A stretch of DNA of 64,000 nucleotides from Methylobacterium brachythecii (lineage in GTDB: Bacteria > Pseudomonadota > Alphaproteobacteria > Rhizobiales > Beijerinckiaceae). Below, piece after piece: positions 8,287 through 17,675 of the stretch. The stretch spans positions 124,001 through 188,000 of the forward strand of contig NZ_JACIDN010000002.1 in the NCBI RefSeq assembly GCF_014196345.1. Direction: 5' to 3'. Under the pieces are notes generated by a model that saw only the letters and a program-made list of their open reading frames with translations, was not told the origin of the DNA and did not search any database. Numbering within the stretch: position 1 is the first letter of the stretch; every line of letters begins with the position of its first letter. The translations under genes and the position numbers were made by a program.

Positions 8287-8321
8287 GGGCCGCGGCGGAA
8301 GATCATTCCGAGCCGCGGCCC
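8287..8321. terminator. bidirectional hairpin between Kazal-like and Fae-like genes
   Basis: GGGCCGCGGC and GCCGCGGCCC form a perfect 10-bp stem, capped by a second short stem (GGAA/TTCC), in the 43-bp gap between two convergent stops. There is no T-tract. Position and stability make it a likely two-way terminator. Confidence 0.65.
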
Positions 8322-8328
8322 ATTCGGC

Positions 8329-8877
8329 TCAGATCTTACCGTCGAGGCCCATCTGGTAGTATTTGTGGATGATCTTGTCCTGGTTCTCCAGGAGCCAGTC
8401 GATCGACGGTTCGTTGGTCATGGCCTTGCGGATCGCCTCGGTCATGCCCTTGCGCTGGATGTCGAACAGCGCCTTGTGGTCGACCGTCTCGGCCTCGATC
8501 ACGCCGGGGCTGAGCCAGACCGAGCAGATGATGCCGAGATCGTTGGCCTTCTCCTTGGGGATGTAGCCGGCGCGGACCGCGTCGAGCACGCCGTTGGCGA
8601 TGGCAAACTGCACCGTGCCCATCAGGATCGAGGTGTACTTGCTCTCGGTCACGCTGACCTTGGAGACGCAGAGCGTCACTGGGCGCACCATGATGTCGGT
8701 GTTGAGAAGCGCGAAGACCCGGCTATGGCCGACGACCTGATCGCCGGTGAGGGTGGCGAGCGCGGTGCCCACCGGCCCGTCGAGCTCGCCGATGATCACC
8801 TCAGGCTCGGCGGCCGTGTTCGGCGGTCCGCCCGCGACGAGGGCCTCGCCGGCGCGCAGGACGATGCGGTTGCTCAT
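8329..8877 (-). CDS. formaldehyde-activating enzyme homologue (Fae2/Fae3-like)
   Basis: 182-residue protein of the Fae family, whose founding member condenses formaldehyde with tetrahydromethanopterin in methylotrophs. Family landmarks visible are LRAGEALVAGG (7-17), EVIIGELDGPVGTAL (26-40), the IANGVLDAVRAGYIPKEKA block and the FDIQRKGMTEAIRKAMTNEP block. The position of the catalytic histidine of Fae1 (in its VAHIDLIIG segment) reads AAEPEVIIG here, so the acid/base histidine is replaced by Glu24. It is therefore more likely one of the divergent Fae paralogues of Methylobacterium with an unsettled role than the main formaldehyde enzyme. An AAGGAGA ribosome site supports ATG at 8877. Confidence 0.85.
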   Translation of the reverse strand: MSNRIVLRAGEALVAGGPPNTAAEPEVIIGELDGPVGTALATLTGDQVVGHSRVFALLNTDIMVRPVTLCVSKVSVTESKYTSILMGTVQFAIANGVLDAVRAGYIPKEKANDLGIICSVWLSPGVIEAETVDHKALFDIQRKGMTEAIRKAMTNEPSIDWLLENQDKIIHKYYQMGLDGKI

Positions 8878-8993
8878 GGTATCTCCTTCAGGTTGCGGGG
8901 TCGGTCCCGAAACTGTCGCGCTCATGCCGGATATCCAGAGTCAGCGCCATGCGGGTGGTGCGCAGGAGATGCGTCCGCTAAATCCTCGCAGCC

Positions 8994-9482
8994 ATGACCG
9001 AACAGACGCAGTTGGGCCACGGCCTGCGCTACACCGTGGCCCTGATCGAGATCTGGGGTGGCTTGAACGGCCTCTGGGGGCTGGCCCACGACATCGAGAC
9101 GACCGCTTCGAAAATCCCGGTCACGCTGATGCCGGGCATCGCGATCATCGCACTGGTGATGGTTGCGAGCATCGTCGCGGGCGTAGCCCTCTGGCACGAT
9201 CGGCGCTGGGGCTACACGCTCTCGGTCCCGGTCCAGCTCTTCCAGGTCGTCTGGTTCGTGAGCGCCGGTTTGACCTTCCGCATCGCTGCCAGCGGCTGGA
9301 TGCTCGCCGACGTGCTCCTGCGCTACGCCGGAGAGAACCTGGTCCTCGCCTGGCAACTCGACCTGATCCACAAGGGCGCCTACGCGCTCTCCCTGGCGCC
9401 ACGCGAGGAGTTCACCGTTGCGGTGAACCTGATCGCCCTCGCGATCCTGGTCTGGCTCGGCCTGCGGCTCCGCCGGCGCTGA
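8994..9482 (+). CDS. hypothetical integral membrane protein
   Basis: 162-residue protein that I do not recognise. Hydrophobic segments are seen at about 42-64 (LMPGIAIIALVMVASIVAGV), 72-95 (YTLSVPVQLFQVVWFVSAGL) and 140-158 (FTVAVNLIALAILVWLGL), with a further short one near 14-28, giving three or four membrane spans and a basic C-terminus (RLRRR). No catalytic motif is apparent. Divergent from the Fae-like gene and 123 bp upstream of icd, so it could be co-transcribed with icd, although the gap leaves room for a separate icd promoter. Confidence 0.65.
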   Translation: MTEQTQLGHGLRYTVALIEIWGGLNGLWGLAHDIETTASKIPVTLMPGIAIIALVMVASIVAGVALWHDRRWGYTLSVPVQLFQVVWFVSAGLTFRIAASGWMLADVLLRYAGENLVLAWQLDLIHKGAYALSLAPREEFTVAVNLIALAILVWLGLRLRRR

Positions 9483-9605
9483 GCATGGCCGATGACGGAA
9501 TCCGAACTTCGTAACCTTGCCCCTTTGTACCCTTGTTGCAGCGCGTTATAGCGAGCCCCGACTTGGCCCTGGAAGTGCTCCGCGGGCCGCCAGCGGGAAC
9601 AAGAC

Positions 9606-10820
9606 ATGGCGAAGATCAAGGTAGCGAATCCGGTCGTCGAGCTCGACGGCGACGAGATGACCCGGATCATCTGGGCGGAGATCAAGAACAAGCTCATCCA
9701 CCCCTACCTCGACCTCGACCTCGAATATTACGACCTGGGTGTCGAGTACCGCGACCAGACCAACGACCAGGTCACCATCGATGCGGCCGAGGCGATCAAG
9801 CGCCATGGCGTCGGCGTGAAATGCGCCACCATCACCCCCGACGAGCAGCGCGTCGAAGAGTTCAAGCTCAAGGAGATGTGGAAGTCGCCGAACGGCACGA
9901 TCCGCAACATCCTCGGCGGCGTGATCTTCCGCGAGCCGATCATCTGCAAGAACGTGCCGCGTCTCGTCCCCGGCTGGACCCAGCCGATCGTCATCGGCCG
10001 CCACGCCTACGGCGACCAGTACCGCTGCACGAACTTCAAGGTGCCGGGCAAGGGCCGCCTGACCATCAAGTTTGAGGGCGATGACGGCACCGTGATCGAG
10101 CAGGAGGTGTTCAAGTTCCCGGACGCCGGCGTGGCCATGGCCATGTACAACCTCGACGAGTCGATCCGCGACTTCGCCCGCGCCTCGCTGAATTATGGCC
10201 TGAACCGCAAGTACCCGGTCTACCTCTCGACTAAGAACACCATCCTCAAGGCCTATGACGGGCGCTTCAAGGACATCTTCCAGCAGGTCTACGACGAGGA
10301 GTTCAAGTCGCGCTTCCAGGCGCTCGGGATCTCCTACGAGCACCGCCTGATCGACGACATGGTCGCGGCCGCGCTGAAGTGGTCAGGCGGCTATGTCTGG
10401 GCCTGCAAGAACTACGACGGCGACGTGCAGTCCGACACGGTGGCCCAGGGCTTCGGCTCGCTCGGCCTGATGACCTCGGTGCTGCTGACGCCCGACGGCC
10501 AGACCGTCGAGGCCGAGGCCGCGCACGGCACGGTGACCCGCCATTACCGCGAGCACCAGAAGGGCAAGGAGACCTCGACCAACTCCATCGCCTCGATCTT
10601 CGCCTGGACCCGTGGACTCGCGCACCGTGCGAAGCTCGACGGCAATACGGACCTCGCCAATTTCGCCACGACCCTGGAGACGGTCTGCGTCGACACGGTC
10701 GAAGCCGGCTACATGACGAAGGATCTCGCCCTGCTCGTCGGCTCCGACCAGAAGTGGCTCTCGACCACAGGTTTTCTCGACAAGGTCGACAGCAACCTGA
10801 AGACCGCGATGGGCGCGTAA
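9606..10820 (+). CDS. icd: NADP-dependent isocitrate dehydrogenase
   Basis: 404-residue cytoplasmic TCA-cycle enzyme, eukaryote-like homodimeric type, oxidising isocitrate to 2-oxoglutarate with NADP. Visible signatures: [15 protein letters not shown] at the N-terminus, the substrate loop [18 protein letters not shown] (about 93-110) with its serine, the metal-site block [15 protein letters not shown] [20 protein letters not shown], and [17 protein letters not shown] for NADP binding. Full family length. ATG at 9606 is two bases after an AAC-AAG purine stretch and begins exactly at the family N-terminus. A 13-bp hairpin follows the stop. Confidence 0.95.
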   Translation: MAKIKVANPVVELDGDEMTRIIWAEIKNKLIHPYLDLDLEYYDLGVEYRDQTNDQVTIDAAEAIKRHGVGVKCATITPDEQRVEEFKLKEMWKSPNGTIRNILGGVIFREPIICKNVPRLVPGWTQPIVIGRHAYGDQYRCTNFKVPGKGRLTIKFEGDDGTVIEQEVFKFPDAGVAMAMYNLDESIRDFARASLNYGLNRKYPVYLSTKNTILKAYDGRFKDIFQQVYDEEFKSRFQALGISYEHRLIDDMVAAALKWSGGYVWACKNYDGDVQSDTVAQGFGSLGLMTSVLLTPDGQTVEAEAAHGTVTRHYREHQKGKETSTNSIASIFAWTRGLAHRAKLDGNTDLANFATTLETVCVDTVEAGYMTKDLALLVGSDQKWLSTTGFLDKVDSNLKTAMGA

Positions 10821-10828
10821 AGCTCTCG

Positions 10829-10864
10829 ACGGGCGTCATCGTGTATTCGATCGATGACGCCCGT
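10829..10864 (+). terminator. icd terminator hairpin
   Basis: ACGGGCGTCATCG and CGATGACGCCCGT form a perfect 13-bp stem with a 10-nt loop starting 8 bp after the icd stop. No T-run follows, as is common in GC-rich alphaproteobacteria. Confidence 0.7.
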
Positions 10865-11070
10865 GGCGGAGGCGGCCTCTCCATCCCGAGCAGGCGATCG
10901 ACGAGCTGCATGGATATCAGCCGCATCGGGTTCGACTTCGGCCGATCTAAAAAATTATCGAGCGCTTTTCGAAGACAATCACTTCGTCGCCTGTGGCTCT
11001 AGCAGGCTACAATCGCTAACCTAGTCCAGTTCGGTGGCGCCACCCGCCACTACAGCCTGAGTTTGCGAGC

Positions 11071-12180
11071 ATGGCGCGCGGAACGGGTCGCTTCGACATC
11101 GAGGCGATGACCGACAAGATCTACGAGGCGTCGGTCGTCCCCGAAGCGTGGACGCCGGTACTCGATTCGATGACGGAGATCGCCGGCGGCGTCGGAACGA
11201 TCCTGCTCGCTGCCGACACGACGGACTTTCGCTTCATCAGCACGAATGGCCTCGCCGGCTTCGTCGAAAGCTTCGTGGAGCAGGGCTGGCCCGACAAGAA
11301 CACGCGCACGCCGGCCGTGCTCAAGGCGCGCCATGCAGGCTTCATCGTCGAATCCGACGTCTACACGCCAGAGCAGATCGAGAGCGATCCGCTCATCAAC
11401 CAGTTTCTGCGGCCACAGGGCCTCGGCTGGGCAACCGCTACCGCGTTTCCGATGACCACGGGCGATACGCTGGTGTTCAGCATCGAGCGCGCCTTCCGCG
11501 ACGGGCCGGTGCCTCCGGAGGCGGTCTCGATCCTCGACAGCGTGCGTCCGCATCTCGGGCGCGCAGCGCTGATCTCCGGCCGGCTGCGCCTCGAGCGCGC
11601 CCGCGCCGCGGTCGAGACCCTTGCGCTGCTCGGGCTGCCGGCCGGAATCATCCGTCGGGATTCCCGACTTCAGGCAGCGAACACCCTTCTCGATGCGCTA
11701 ATCCCGCGGACCGTCCGCGACGGAGGAACGCGCGTAGCTTTCGCCGATGGCGACGCCGACGACCTTCTGGCCGCCGCTCTCAACGCCGCGAGTCGGCAGG
11801 TGCCGCGCTCGATTCCGATCCCGGCGCGCGACAACAATCCCGCCATGGTCGCGCATCTCGTGCCCGTGCGGGGCGTCGCCCGCGACCTGTTCACCGGTAG
11901 CGCCTTCATCCTGGTCCTGACGCCCGTTGAGATGAACGCCCAGGCACCGGACGCCGACCTGCTCCAGGGATTGTTCGACCTGACGGCCGCAGAAGCCCGC
12001 GTGGCACGTGCGATCGTCGCCGGAGAGACGGTCGAGACGATCATATTGCGCCAGGGCGTGAGCGAGAGCACCGTTCGTACTCAGCTCAAATCGGTCTTCG
12101 CCAAGACCGGGATGAAGGGCCAGCTTGATCTGGTCCGGCTCGGCTCGGGTCTCAACCTGGTGCGGTCGGACGACATCTGA
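11071..12180 (+). CDS. LuxR-type helix-turn-helix transcriptional regulator
   Basis: 369-residue regulator. The C-terminal 60 residues form a LuxR/GerE helix-turn-helix: FDLTAAEARVARAIVAGETV, then SESTVRTQLKSVFAKTG, where the last part is the recognition helix. The N-terminal 300 residues (IEAMTDKIYEASVVPEAWTP opening) lack a recognisable receiver or autoinducer domain; this layout is common in Methylobacterium and Bradyrhizobium LuxR-like proteins of unknown signal. The start codon at 11071 lacks a strong ribosome site. It ends 12 bp before the convergent KGG-type gene. Target genes cannot be predicted. Confidence 0.82.
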   Translation: MARGTGRFDIEAMTDKIYEASVVPEAWTPVLDSMTEIAGGVGTILLAADTTDFRFISTNGLAGFVESFVEQGWPDKNTRTPAVLKARHAGFIVESDVYTPEQIESDPLINQFLRPQGLGWATATAFPMTTGDTLVFSIERAFRDGPVPPEAVSILDSVRPHLGRAALISGRLRLERARAAVETLALLGLPAGIIRRDSRLQAANTLLDALIPRTVRDGGTRVAFADGDADDLLAAALNAASRQVPRSIPIPARDNNPAMVAHLVPVRGVARDLFTGSAFILVLTPVEMNAQAPDADLLQGLFDLTAAEARVARAIVAGETVETIILRQGVSESTVRTQLKSVFAKTGMKGQLDLVRLGSGLNLVRSDDI

Positions 12181-12192
12181 CCGCAACCTGGC

Positions 12193-12510
12193 TCAGGACG
12201 CCTTCGCGGCCGCGTTGCGCTTGCGGGTCGCAGCCGCCTTCTTCGCGGAGGCCGAGCGCTGTTCCGCTGTCCGGTCTGCAGAGGCCGCGCCGCCTTTGCG
12301 GCCACCCTTGTGAGCGGCGGGTTGGCCAGTGGCCTTGCCGCGCCCCGAGCCGCCGGGATGCTTGCCGCCGCCGTCGTCCTTGTTGACCGTCGCCCAGGCC
12401 CGCGACTCGGCCTCCTTCTCCGGCACGCCGCGCTTCTCGTAGGATTCGGTGATCGCGTCCGCCTTGCGGATCTGCTTGTCGGTGTATTTCGATTTGTCGC
12501 CGCGAGGCAT
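12193..12510 (-). CDS. small basic KGG-motif protein ('plasmid stabilisation'-like)
   Basis: 105-residue, highly basic protein. The N-terminal half (MPRGDKSKYTDKQIRKAD, YEKRGVPEKEAESRAWATV, NKDDGGGK) matches a small conserved family often labelled plasmid-stabilisation protein, with no proven function. The C-terminal half is an Ala/Lys/Arg-rich low-complexity tail with GGRKGG, resembling KGG stress-protein repeats and histone-like tails. A GGAGAC ribosome site 6 bp upstream supports ATG at 12510 over the in-frame ATG at 12522. It lies just downstream of the LOV kinase gene on the same strand (32-bp gap), so co-transcription is likely. Confidence 0.72.
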   Translation of the reverse strand: MPRGDKSKYTDKQIRKADAITESYEKRGVPEKEAESRAWATVNKDDGGGKHPGGSGRGKATGQPAAHKGGRKGGAASADRTAEQRSASAKKAAATRKRNAAAKAS

Positions 12511-12542
12511 GTCCGTCTCCATCCTTGCGCGGCGACGGGTGG

Positions 12543-14153
12543 TCAGCCGTCGCTCGTCGCGTCGAGCGTGCTCCTGACTCGCCGCACCAGATCGGCCCGG
12601 CGGTAGGGCTTGTTCAGGATATCGAACTCCGATCCCCCGACGTCGGTTCTCTCCAGACTGGCCTCGGCGTAGCCCGTCGTGAGAAGGACCTTCAGCTCGG
12701 GCCTGCGGTCGCGGGCAGTGCGCGCGAGCGTCAGGCCGTTCATGCCGCCGGGCATGATCAGGTCCGAGAACAGCAGCGCGATGTCCGAGCGTGACTCCAG
12801 GATCTGCAGTGCCTCGCGGCCGTTGGCGGCGGTCAGGGTGGTGTAGCCGTAGTCGCGCAGGATGGTCCGGGCGAGATCGGCCACATCCTCGCGGTCGTCG
12901 ACGATCAACACCGTCTCGGTACCCGTTCGGCCGGCCTCCCTCGGGACCCTCTGCACGTCTGGGCGGTCCTCGCCGCTGGTAGCGGGAAAGGACAGGCGCA
13001 CGGTGGTCCCCTCGCCGACCACGGAGGAGACCTGCGCCGTCCCGCCCGATTGCTTGGCGAAGCCGTAGACCATTGAGAGGCCAAGGCCGGTGCCCCTGCC
13101 CTCCTCCTTGGTGGTGAAGAACGGGTCCATCACGCGCGCCAGCATCTCGGGCGGGATGCCGCAGCCCGTATCGGTGATCGACACGCTGACGAAGCGTCTG
13201 CCCCCGGCACCGATGCCGTCCTCGGGCCGCCGGTTCTCGGTGGTGATCGTGAGCCGCCCCCCCTCCGGCATGGCATCGCGCGCATTGATCAGGATGTTGA
13301 GCAGCGCCACCTCGGCCTGCGTCGGGTCGATGCGGCAAGCCCAGAGATCCGAGGCGAGCCGGGTCTCGACCTCGACCTGCTCGCCGAGCGTACGCCCGGC
13401 CAGTTCGCCCATGCTCTCGACGAGGTGGTTGAGGTTCACCGAACGGCCTTCGAGCCGCTGCTTGCGCGCGAAGGACAGGAGCTGTCCCGTCAGCGTCGCC
13501 GCGCGCTCGGCGGCGGTGCGGATATTGTCGGCGGCGCGGCCGAGGCGAGCGCGATCGGCATCCGGCTTGTCGAGCCCGGCCGCGACGATATCGACATAGC
13601 CGAGGATGACCTGAAGCAGGTTGTTGAAATCATGGGCGATGCCGCCAGTGAGCTGGCCCAGCGCCTCCATCTTCTGGGCTTGGCCCAGCGCATCCTCTGC
13701 GTCGCGGCGCCGCGAAACGTCGAGCTGCGAGGCGAAGAAGTAGATGGCCTCGCCCGCCGCATTGAAAACCGGCGAGATGAACAGCGCGTTCCAGAAGGTC
13801 GAGCCGTCCTTGCGGTAGTTCAGGATCTCGACGGACACCTCGCGGCGGTCGGCCAACGCGTGGCGGATCTCCGTCACGGCCTCCCGATCCGTGCCCGGCC
13901 CCTGCAGGAAACGGCAATTGCGCCCGATGACCTCTTCCTTCGCGTAGCCGGTCATCGCGAGGAAGGCGGCGTTGACGAAGACGATGGGCATGTCGGGCTG
14001 CCGCGGGTCGGCGATGACCATCGGCATGCGCGACATCTCGACGGCCGAGAAGAAGACGTTGTCTTCGGGTCGCCCGCTGCCTGGTCCCGCGGCCTCGACG
14101 ACGGCGCCGTATGCGGAATCCGTCGGCTTATCGGAAGACGCGACCATGGCCAC
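12543..14153 (-). CDS. LOV-domain hybrid histidine kinase (blue-light sensor candidate)
   Basis: 536-residue soluble sensor kinase. A PAS/LOV domain spans about residues 30-150 and contains [13 protein letters not shown]; Cys80 in NCRFLQ is the photoactive cysteine that forms the flavin adduct in LOV photoreceptors. [18 protein letters not shown] is the matching LOV core strand. The kinase core follows: H-box [10 protein letters not shown] with His174, N-box [13 protein letters not shown]-boxes DTGCGIP and [14 protein letters not shown]-terminal receiver holds Asp464 in LFSDLIMP and the Lys of NKPYRR. No membrane segment is present. The signal is probably blue light through FMN; the output partner is unknown. 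A single-domain receiver lies at 3813-4196 but linkage is speculative. Confidence 0.9.
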   Translation of the reverse strand: MAMVASSDKPTDSAYGAVVEAAGPGSGRPEDNVFFSAVEMSRMPMVIADPRQPDMPIVFVNAAFLAMTGYAKEEVIGRNCRFLQGPGTDREAVTEIRHALADRREVSVEILNYRKDGSTFWNALFISPVFNAAGEAIYFFASQLDVSRRRDAEDALGQAQKMEALGQLTGGIAHDFNNLLQVILGYVDIVAAGLDKPDADRARLGRAADNIRTAAERAATLTGQLLSFARKQRLEGRSVNLNHLVESMGELAGRTLGEQVEVETRLASDLWACRIDPTQAEVALLNILINARDAMPEGGRLTITTENRRPEDGIGAGGRRFVSVSITDTGCGIPPEMLARVMDPFFTTKEEGRGTGLGLSMVYGFAKQSGGTAQVSSVVGEGTTVRLSFPATSGEDRPDVQRVPREAGRTGTETVLIVDDREDVADLARTILRDYGYTTLTAANGREALQILESRSDIALLFSDLIMPGGMNGLTLARTARDRRPELKVLLTTGYAEASLERTDVGGSEFDILNKPYRRADLVRRVRSTLDATSDG

Positions 14154-14297
14154 TCACTCGCTACCGCGCGGGGCGAGGCGTGCCTCGGCCCCGCCGGCCA
14201 ACGCCAAAGTCGTAATCGGAACCTTGACGGCTGTCGATCAGCCGGCCGCCGGGATGAACAGGCATGACCTCGCCGGAAAGCCCGGCGGCGATAGCGC

Positions 14298-16616
14298 CTA
14301 CTCTTCCTCGTCGAGCCCGAAGCGCACGCGTTCGCCATGCGTCCGCTCGAAGGCCTGCAGCACGTGTTGATAGGAGCGTTCCATGTCGGACGCTGCCTTG
14401 CCTGGGCTGGCCTCGGGCTTGAGCACGAACATCAGCATCGAGCGGCCGGTCACCGTGTAGTTCTCGCCGACGTCGAAACTGGTCAATTCCTGGCTGTCGT
14501 GCAGGTTCGTGTCGAGAAGCCGCGTCCAGGCGACGCCGCCGGGCGTCTCGGGCAGCGTGAAGCCGACACCCTCGTGATAGGAGTTGTAGAATAGGAGGAC
14601 GGTCGCATCGCCGCCACGGCGGTGGATGCCGGAGGCCTGCGCCCGGCCGTCGAGCAGCACGGCGAGCGAACGGGAATTGCCGTCGTTCCAGTTCTCAGAC
14701 GTCATCTCGGTGCCGCCCGGCGTCAGCCAGGTCACGTCCTTGACGCCGAATTCTTCGTCGACGCCACCGGTCACGAAGCGCCCGCGCGACAGCATCGGCA
14801 GAGCGTTGCGGAGATGGATCAGGCGACGCGCGAACTCGGCGAGGTCGCGCTCCTCCGGCCCGATCGCCTGCCAATCCATCCAGGAGACCTCGTTGTCCTG
14901 GCAATAAGCGTTGTTGTTGCCCTGCTGGGTGCGAGCGAACTCGTCGCCGGCGAGCAGCATCGGCGTGCCCTTGGAGAGGAACAGGGTGGCCAGCATGTTG
15001 CGCATCTGGCGCAGCCGCGTCGCCTTGATCTCGGGATCGTCAGTCGGACCCTCGACGCCGAAATTGTAGGAGAGGTTGTGGCCGTGCCCGTCGCGGTTGC
15101 CCTCGCCGTTCGCCTCGTTGTGCTTGTCGTTGTACGAGACCGTGTCGGCGAGCGTGAAGCCATCATGCGCCGAGATGAAGTTCACCGAGGCCCAGGGCCG
15201 GCGGCCGCGCTTGTTGAACTTGTCGGCCGAGCCGGTGATGCGCGAGGCGAGCGACGGCAGCAGGCCCTCATCGCCCTTCCAGTAGCCGCGTACGTCGTCG
15301 CGAAACCGGTCGTTCCACTCGGCCCAGCCGGGCGGGAAGCCGCCGACCTGATAGCCGCCCGGGCCGCAATCCCAGGGCTCCGCGATGAGCTTGACGGAAT
15401 TCAGCACCGGGTCCTGGCGACAGGTGTCCAGGAATCCGCCGCCCTCGTCGAAGCCGTAGGGCTCGCGGCCCAGGATTGTCGCGAGATCGAAGCGGAAGCC
15501 GTCGACCCGCATCTCCGTCGCCCAGTAGCGGAGGCTGTCGGTGACGAGCTGCAGCACGCGCGGATGCGACAGGTTGAAGGTGTTCCCGGTGCCGGTGTCG
15601 TTGATGTAGTAGCGCGGCTCCTTCGGCATCAGCCGGTAATAGGAAGCGTTGTCGATGCCCTTGAAGGAGAGCGTCGGCCCCTTCTCGTTGCCCTCGGCCG
15701 TGTGGTTGTAGACCACGTCGAGGATCACCTCGAGGCCGGCGCCGTGCATGCGCGCCACCATCTCCTTGAACTCGGAGAAGGCGAAGTCCGGCACCGCCGC
15801 ATAGCGCCGCGCGGGCGTGAAGAACGAGATGGTGTTGTAGCCCCAGTAATTGGTGAGGCCCTTCTCCTGCAGGTAATCGTCCTGCACGAAGGCATGGACT
15901 GGCAGCAGCTCGACGGAGGTGACGCCGAGGCTCTTGATGTAGTCGAGCACGGCCGGGTTCCCGAGGCCGGCATAGGTGCCGCGCAGCTTTTCGGGGACCG
16001 CCGGATGGAGCTTGGTGAAGCCCTTCACGTGCGTCTCGTAGAAGATCGTCTTCTCCCACGGTACGTTCGGCTTGACGTCGCGGCCCCAGGTGAAGGCCGG
16101 GTCGATAACCTGGCAGCGGCGTGTGAAGGGGCCGCTGTCGCGATCGTCGAAGGTCAGGTCGTCCCCTGTCTCCATCTTGTAACCGAACAGGGCGGGGTTC
16201 CAGGTGATGGAGCCGAGCAGGCCCTTGGCGTAAGGGTCGATCAGGAGCTTGTTGTGGTTGAAGCGGTGGCCGGCCGCCGGCTCGTAGGGGCCGTGCACGC
16301 GATAGCCGTAGATCGTGCCGGGGCGCGCGTCGGGCAGATAGCCGTGCCAAACCTCGTCCGTGTACTCGGGCAGCGCGATCCGCTCGATCTCCCGCTCGCC
16401 GGCATCATCGAACAGGCAGACCTCGACCTTGGTGGCGTGTGCCGAGAAGACGGCGAAGTTGACACCCTGGCCGTCCCAGGTCGCACCCCGCGGATGCGGT
16501 GAACCCTCGCGGATGCGCGAGCGCGAGATCGGCGGCCTTCCGAGTTCGGGAGTCGGCTTCACGGATTTGCTGTCTGCGGACATCTTTTCGGCGATGTCGG
16601 TCTTGGCGTCGGCCAT
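14298..16616 (-). CDS. glgX: glycogen debranching enzyme GlgX
   Basis: 772-residue GH13 isoamylase-type enzyme that removes alpha-1,6 branches from glycogen trimmed by phosphorylase. An N-terminal carbohydrate-binding module (RGATWDGQGVNFAVFSAHAT) precedes the barrel. Catalytic landmarks: DVVYNHTAEGN, nucleophile in VDGFRFDLATILG, acid/base in LIAEPWDCGPGGY, and the transition-state Asp in ISAHDGFTLADTVSYNDKHN. ATG at 16616 was chosen because family similarity begins soon after it and a CGGAGC ribosome site precedes it; the open frame extends 126 residues further upstream without family-like sequence. No other glg gene is nearby. Confidence 0.92.
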   Translation of the reverse strand: MADAKTDIAEKMSADSKSVKPTPELGRPPISRSRIREGSPHPRGATWDGQGVNFAVFSAHATKVEVCLFDDAGEREIERIALPEYTDEVWHGYLPDARPGTIYGYRVHGPYEPAAGHRFNHNKLLIDPYAKGLLGSITWNPALFGYKMETGDDLTFDDRDSGPFTRRCQVIDPAFTWGRDVKPNVPWEKTIFYETHVKGFTKLHPAVPEKLRGTYAGLGNPAVLDYIKSLGVTSVELLPVHAFVQDDYLQEKGLTNYWGYNTISFFTPARRYAAVPDFAFSEFKEMVARMHGAGLEVILDVVYNHTAEGNEKGPTLSFKGIDNASYYRLMPKEPRYYINDTGTGNTFNLSHPRVLQLVTDSLRYWATEMRVDGFRFDLATILGREPYGFDEGGGFLDTCRQDPVLNSVKLIAEPWDCGPGGYQVGGFPPGWAEWNDRFRDDVRGYWKGDEGLLPSLASRITGSADKFNKRGRRPWASVNFISAHDGFTLADTVSYNDKHNEANGEGNRDGHGHNLSYNFGVEGPTDDPEIKATRLRQMRNMLATLFLSKGTPMLLAGDEFARTQQGNNNAYCQDNEVSWMDWQAIGPEERDLAEFARRLIHLRNALPMLSRGRFVTGGVDEEFGVKDVTWLTPGGTEMTSENWNDGNSRSLAVLLDGRAQASGIHRRGGDATVLLFYNSYHEGVGFTLPETPGGVAWTRLLDTNLHDSQELTSFDVGENYTVTGRSMLMFVLKPEASPGKAASDMERSYQHVLQAFERTHGERVRFGLDEEE

Positions 16617-16876
16617 GGTCGCTCCGCTGATCGGCGCCGCGTTGGGCACCCCTCTCGTTGCAGTCTGAACGCCGCTCGCAGCACGAAGCTCCGCCGTTTC
16701 GCGGAAATTTCGGCACATCGCCGAAGGTGTCGCATGGTTGCCTGCTGCGCTGCGGGAAGCCCTGACCGGACCATGCGTTTTTCGGACGCGATCGCGGGAT
16801 GCCGCCCTAAGCGTTGATTCACTTCGAACCGCTATCGTGCTGCGGAGTTGTGTCCTGCAGGCTGGAGTCGTTTGCG

Positions 16877-17647
16877 GTGGAGCTGGTTGCGTTGGGAAGC
16901 GTGCAAGGACGTCTTTGCGGCGAGTTGGCAGCGGCCATTGCCCGCTACCTAACCCGAGGCGAGACGGAAGCCGAGCCCGGCTCCGAGGGCTCAACCTACT
17001 ATCACGAGTCCGAGCCCGCCTTCGAGGACGCGACGCGCATGCTCAAGGACCTCGGCCTGGTGCAGCCGATCCCGCGCGCCGACAAGCCCGACGAGAGCTG
17101 GTACTGCCGCCACGCGTTGACGGTGCCGTGCGAAGCGATGCCCGCGCTCCTCGCCTGCTCGATCTCGGACGACGACGGACGCATCGACGCGCTGCTCTCC
17201 GCCTTCCTCGCCATCGCCTGCCAGCATGACGGCCTGTCTTCGGAACGGGCCCCTTTCACGCCGCCAGCCGACTATCGGGCGGCTTTGCGCGCCCTCGCCC
17301 GCGCCGGCTACGCGCAATCCGTCGGCAGCGCCTATCGCTGGACCGACAAGGCCGGTCGCGCCATGGAGCGGATCGAGGCCTGGGACCAGCACGGGCGCTC
17401 GCTCGCCACCCTGCGCGAAGAAGACCGGCTGGCACAGGCCGACGCGGCTTGGCGCACCATGCCCGAGACGATCCGCCGAGCGCATTTCGGCAAGCAGCCG
17501 GTGCGGATCGTACCCGTGGTCGAGGCCCTGACCATGAGCTGGCGCGACGGCGCTTGGCATCCGGTGACCCGCGAGGCCTCGGCGGCGTCGGACGGCCAGA
17601 TCGCCTTGGCGCGCCGCCTGATCGATCTGGCCCAGGGGCGAGGCTGA
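16877..17647 (+). CDS. conserved hypothetical protein, paired with Spl-like gene
   Basis: About 256 residues, no family recognised. Mixed alpha/beta composition without signal peptide or membrane segment; segments such as ALRALARAGYAQSVGSAYRW suggest a winged-helix-like fold, but this is only an impression. The start is uncertain: GTG at 16877 with GGAG nine bases upstream is preferred; a TTG at 16814 in the same frame is possible. It ends 28 bp before the radical SAM gene and reads in the same direction, so the two are likely one operon and may share a DNA-repair-related role (inference). Confidence 0.6.
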   Translation: MELVALGSVQGRLCGELAAAIARYLTRGETEAEPGSEGSTYYHESEPAFEDATRMLKDLGLVQPIPRADKPDESWYCRHALTVPCEAMPALLACSISDDDGRIDALLSAFLAIACQHDGLSSERAPFTPPADYRAALRALARAGYAQSVGSAYRWTDKAGRAMERIEAWDQHGRSLATLREEDRLAQADAAWRTMPETIRRAHFGKQPVRIVPVVEALTMSWRDGAWHPVTREASAASDGQIALARRLIDLAQGRG

Positions 17648-17675
17648 GCGGCCGTCTGCTCGGGCGTTCGATCCC

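Noticed and set aside
9517..9552. sigma70 promoter of icd with TTGCCC and TATAGC
   Set aside because: Spacer of 24 bp is too long; the promoter could not be placed with confidence.
16617..16994. 126-residue N-terminal extension of GlgX
   Set aside because: The upstream residues are low-complexity, Arg/Ser/Thr-rich and unlike GlgX; ATG at 16616 has a ribosome site and family-like start.
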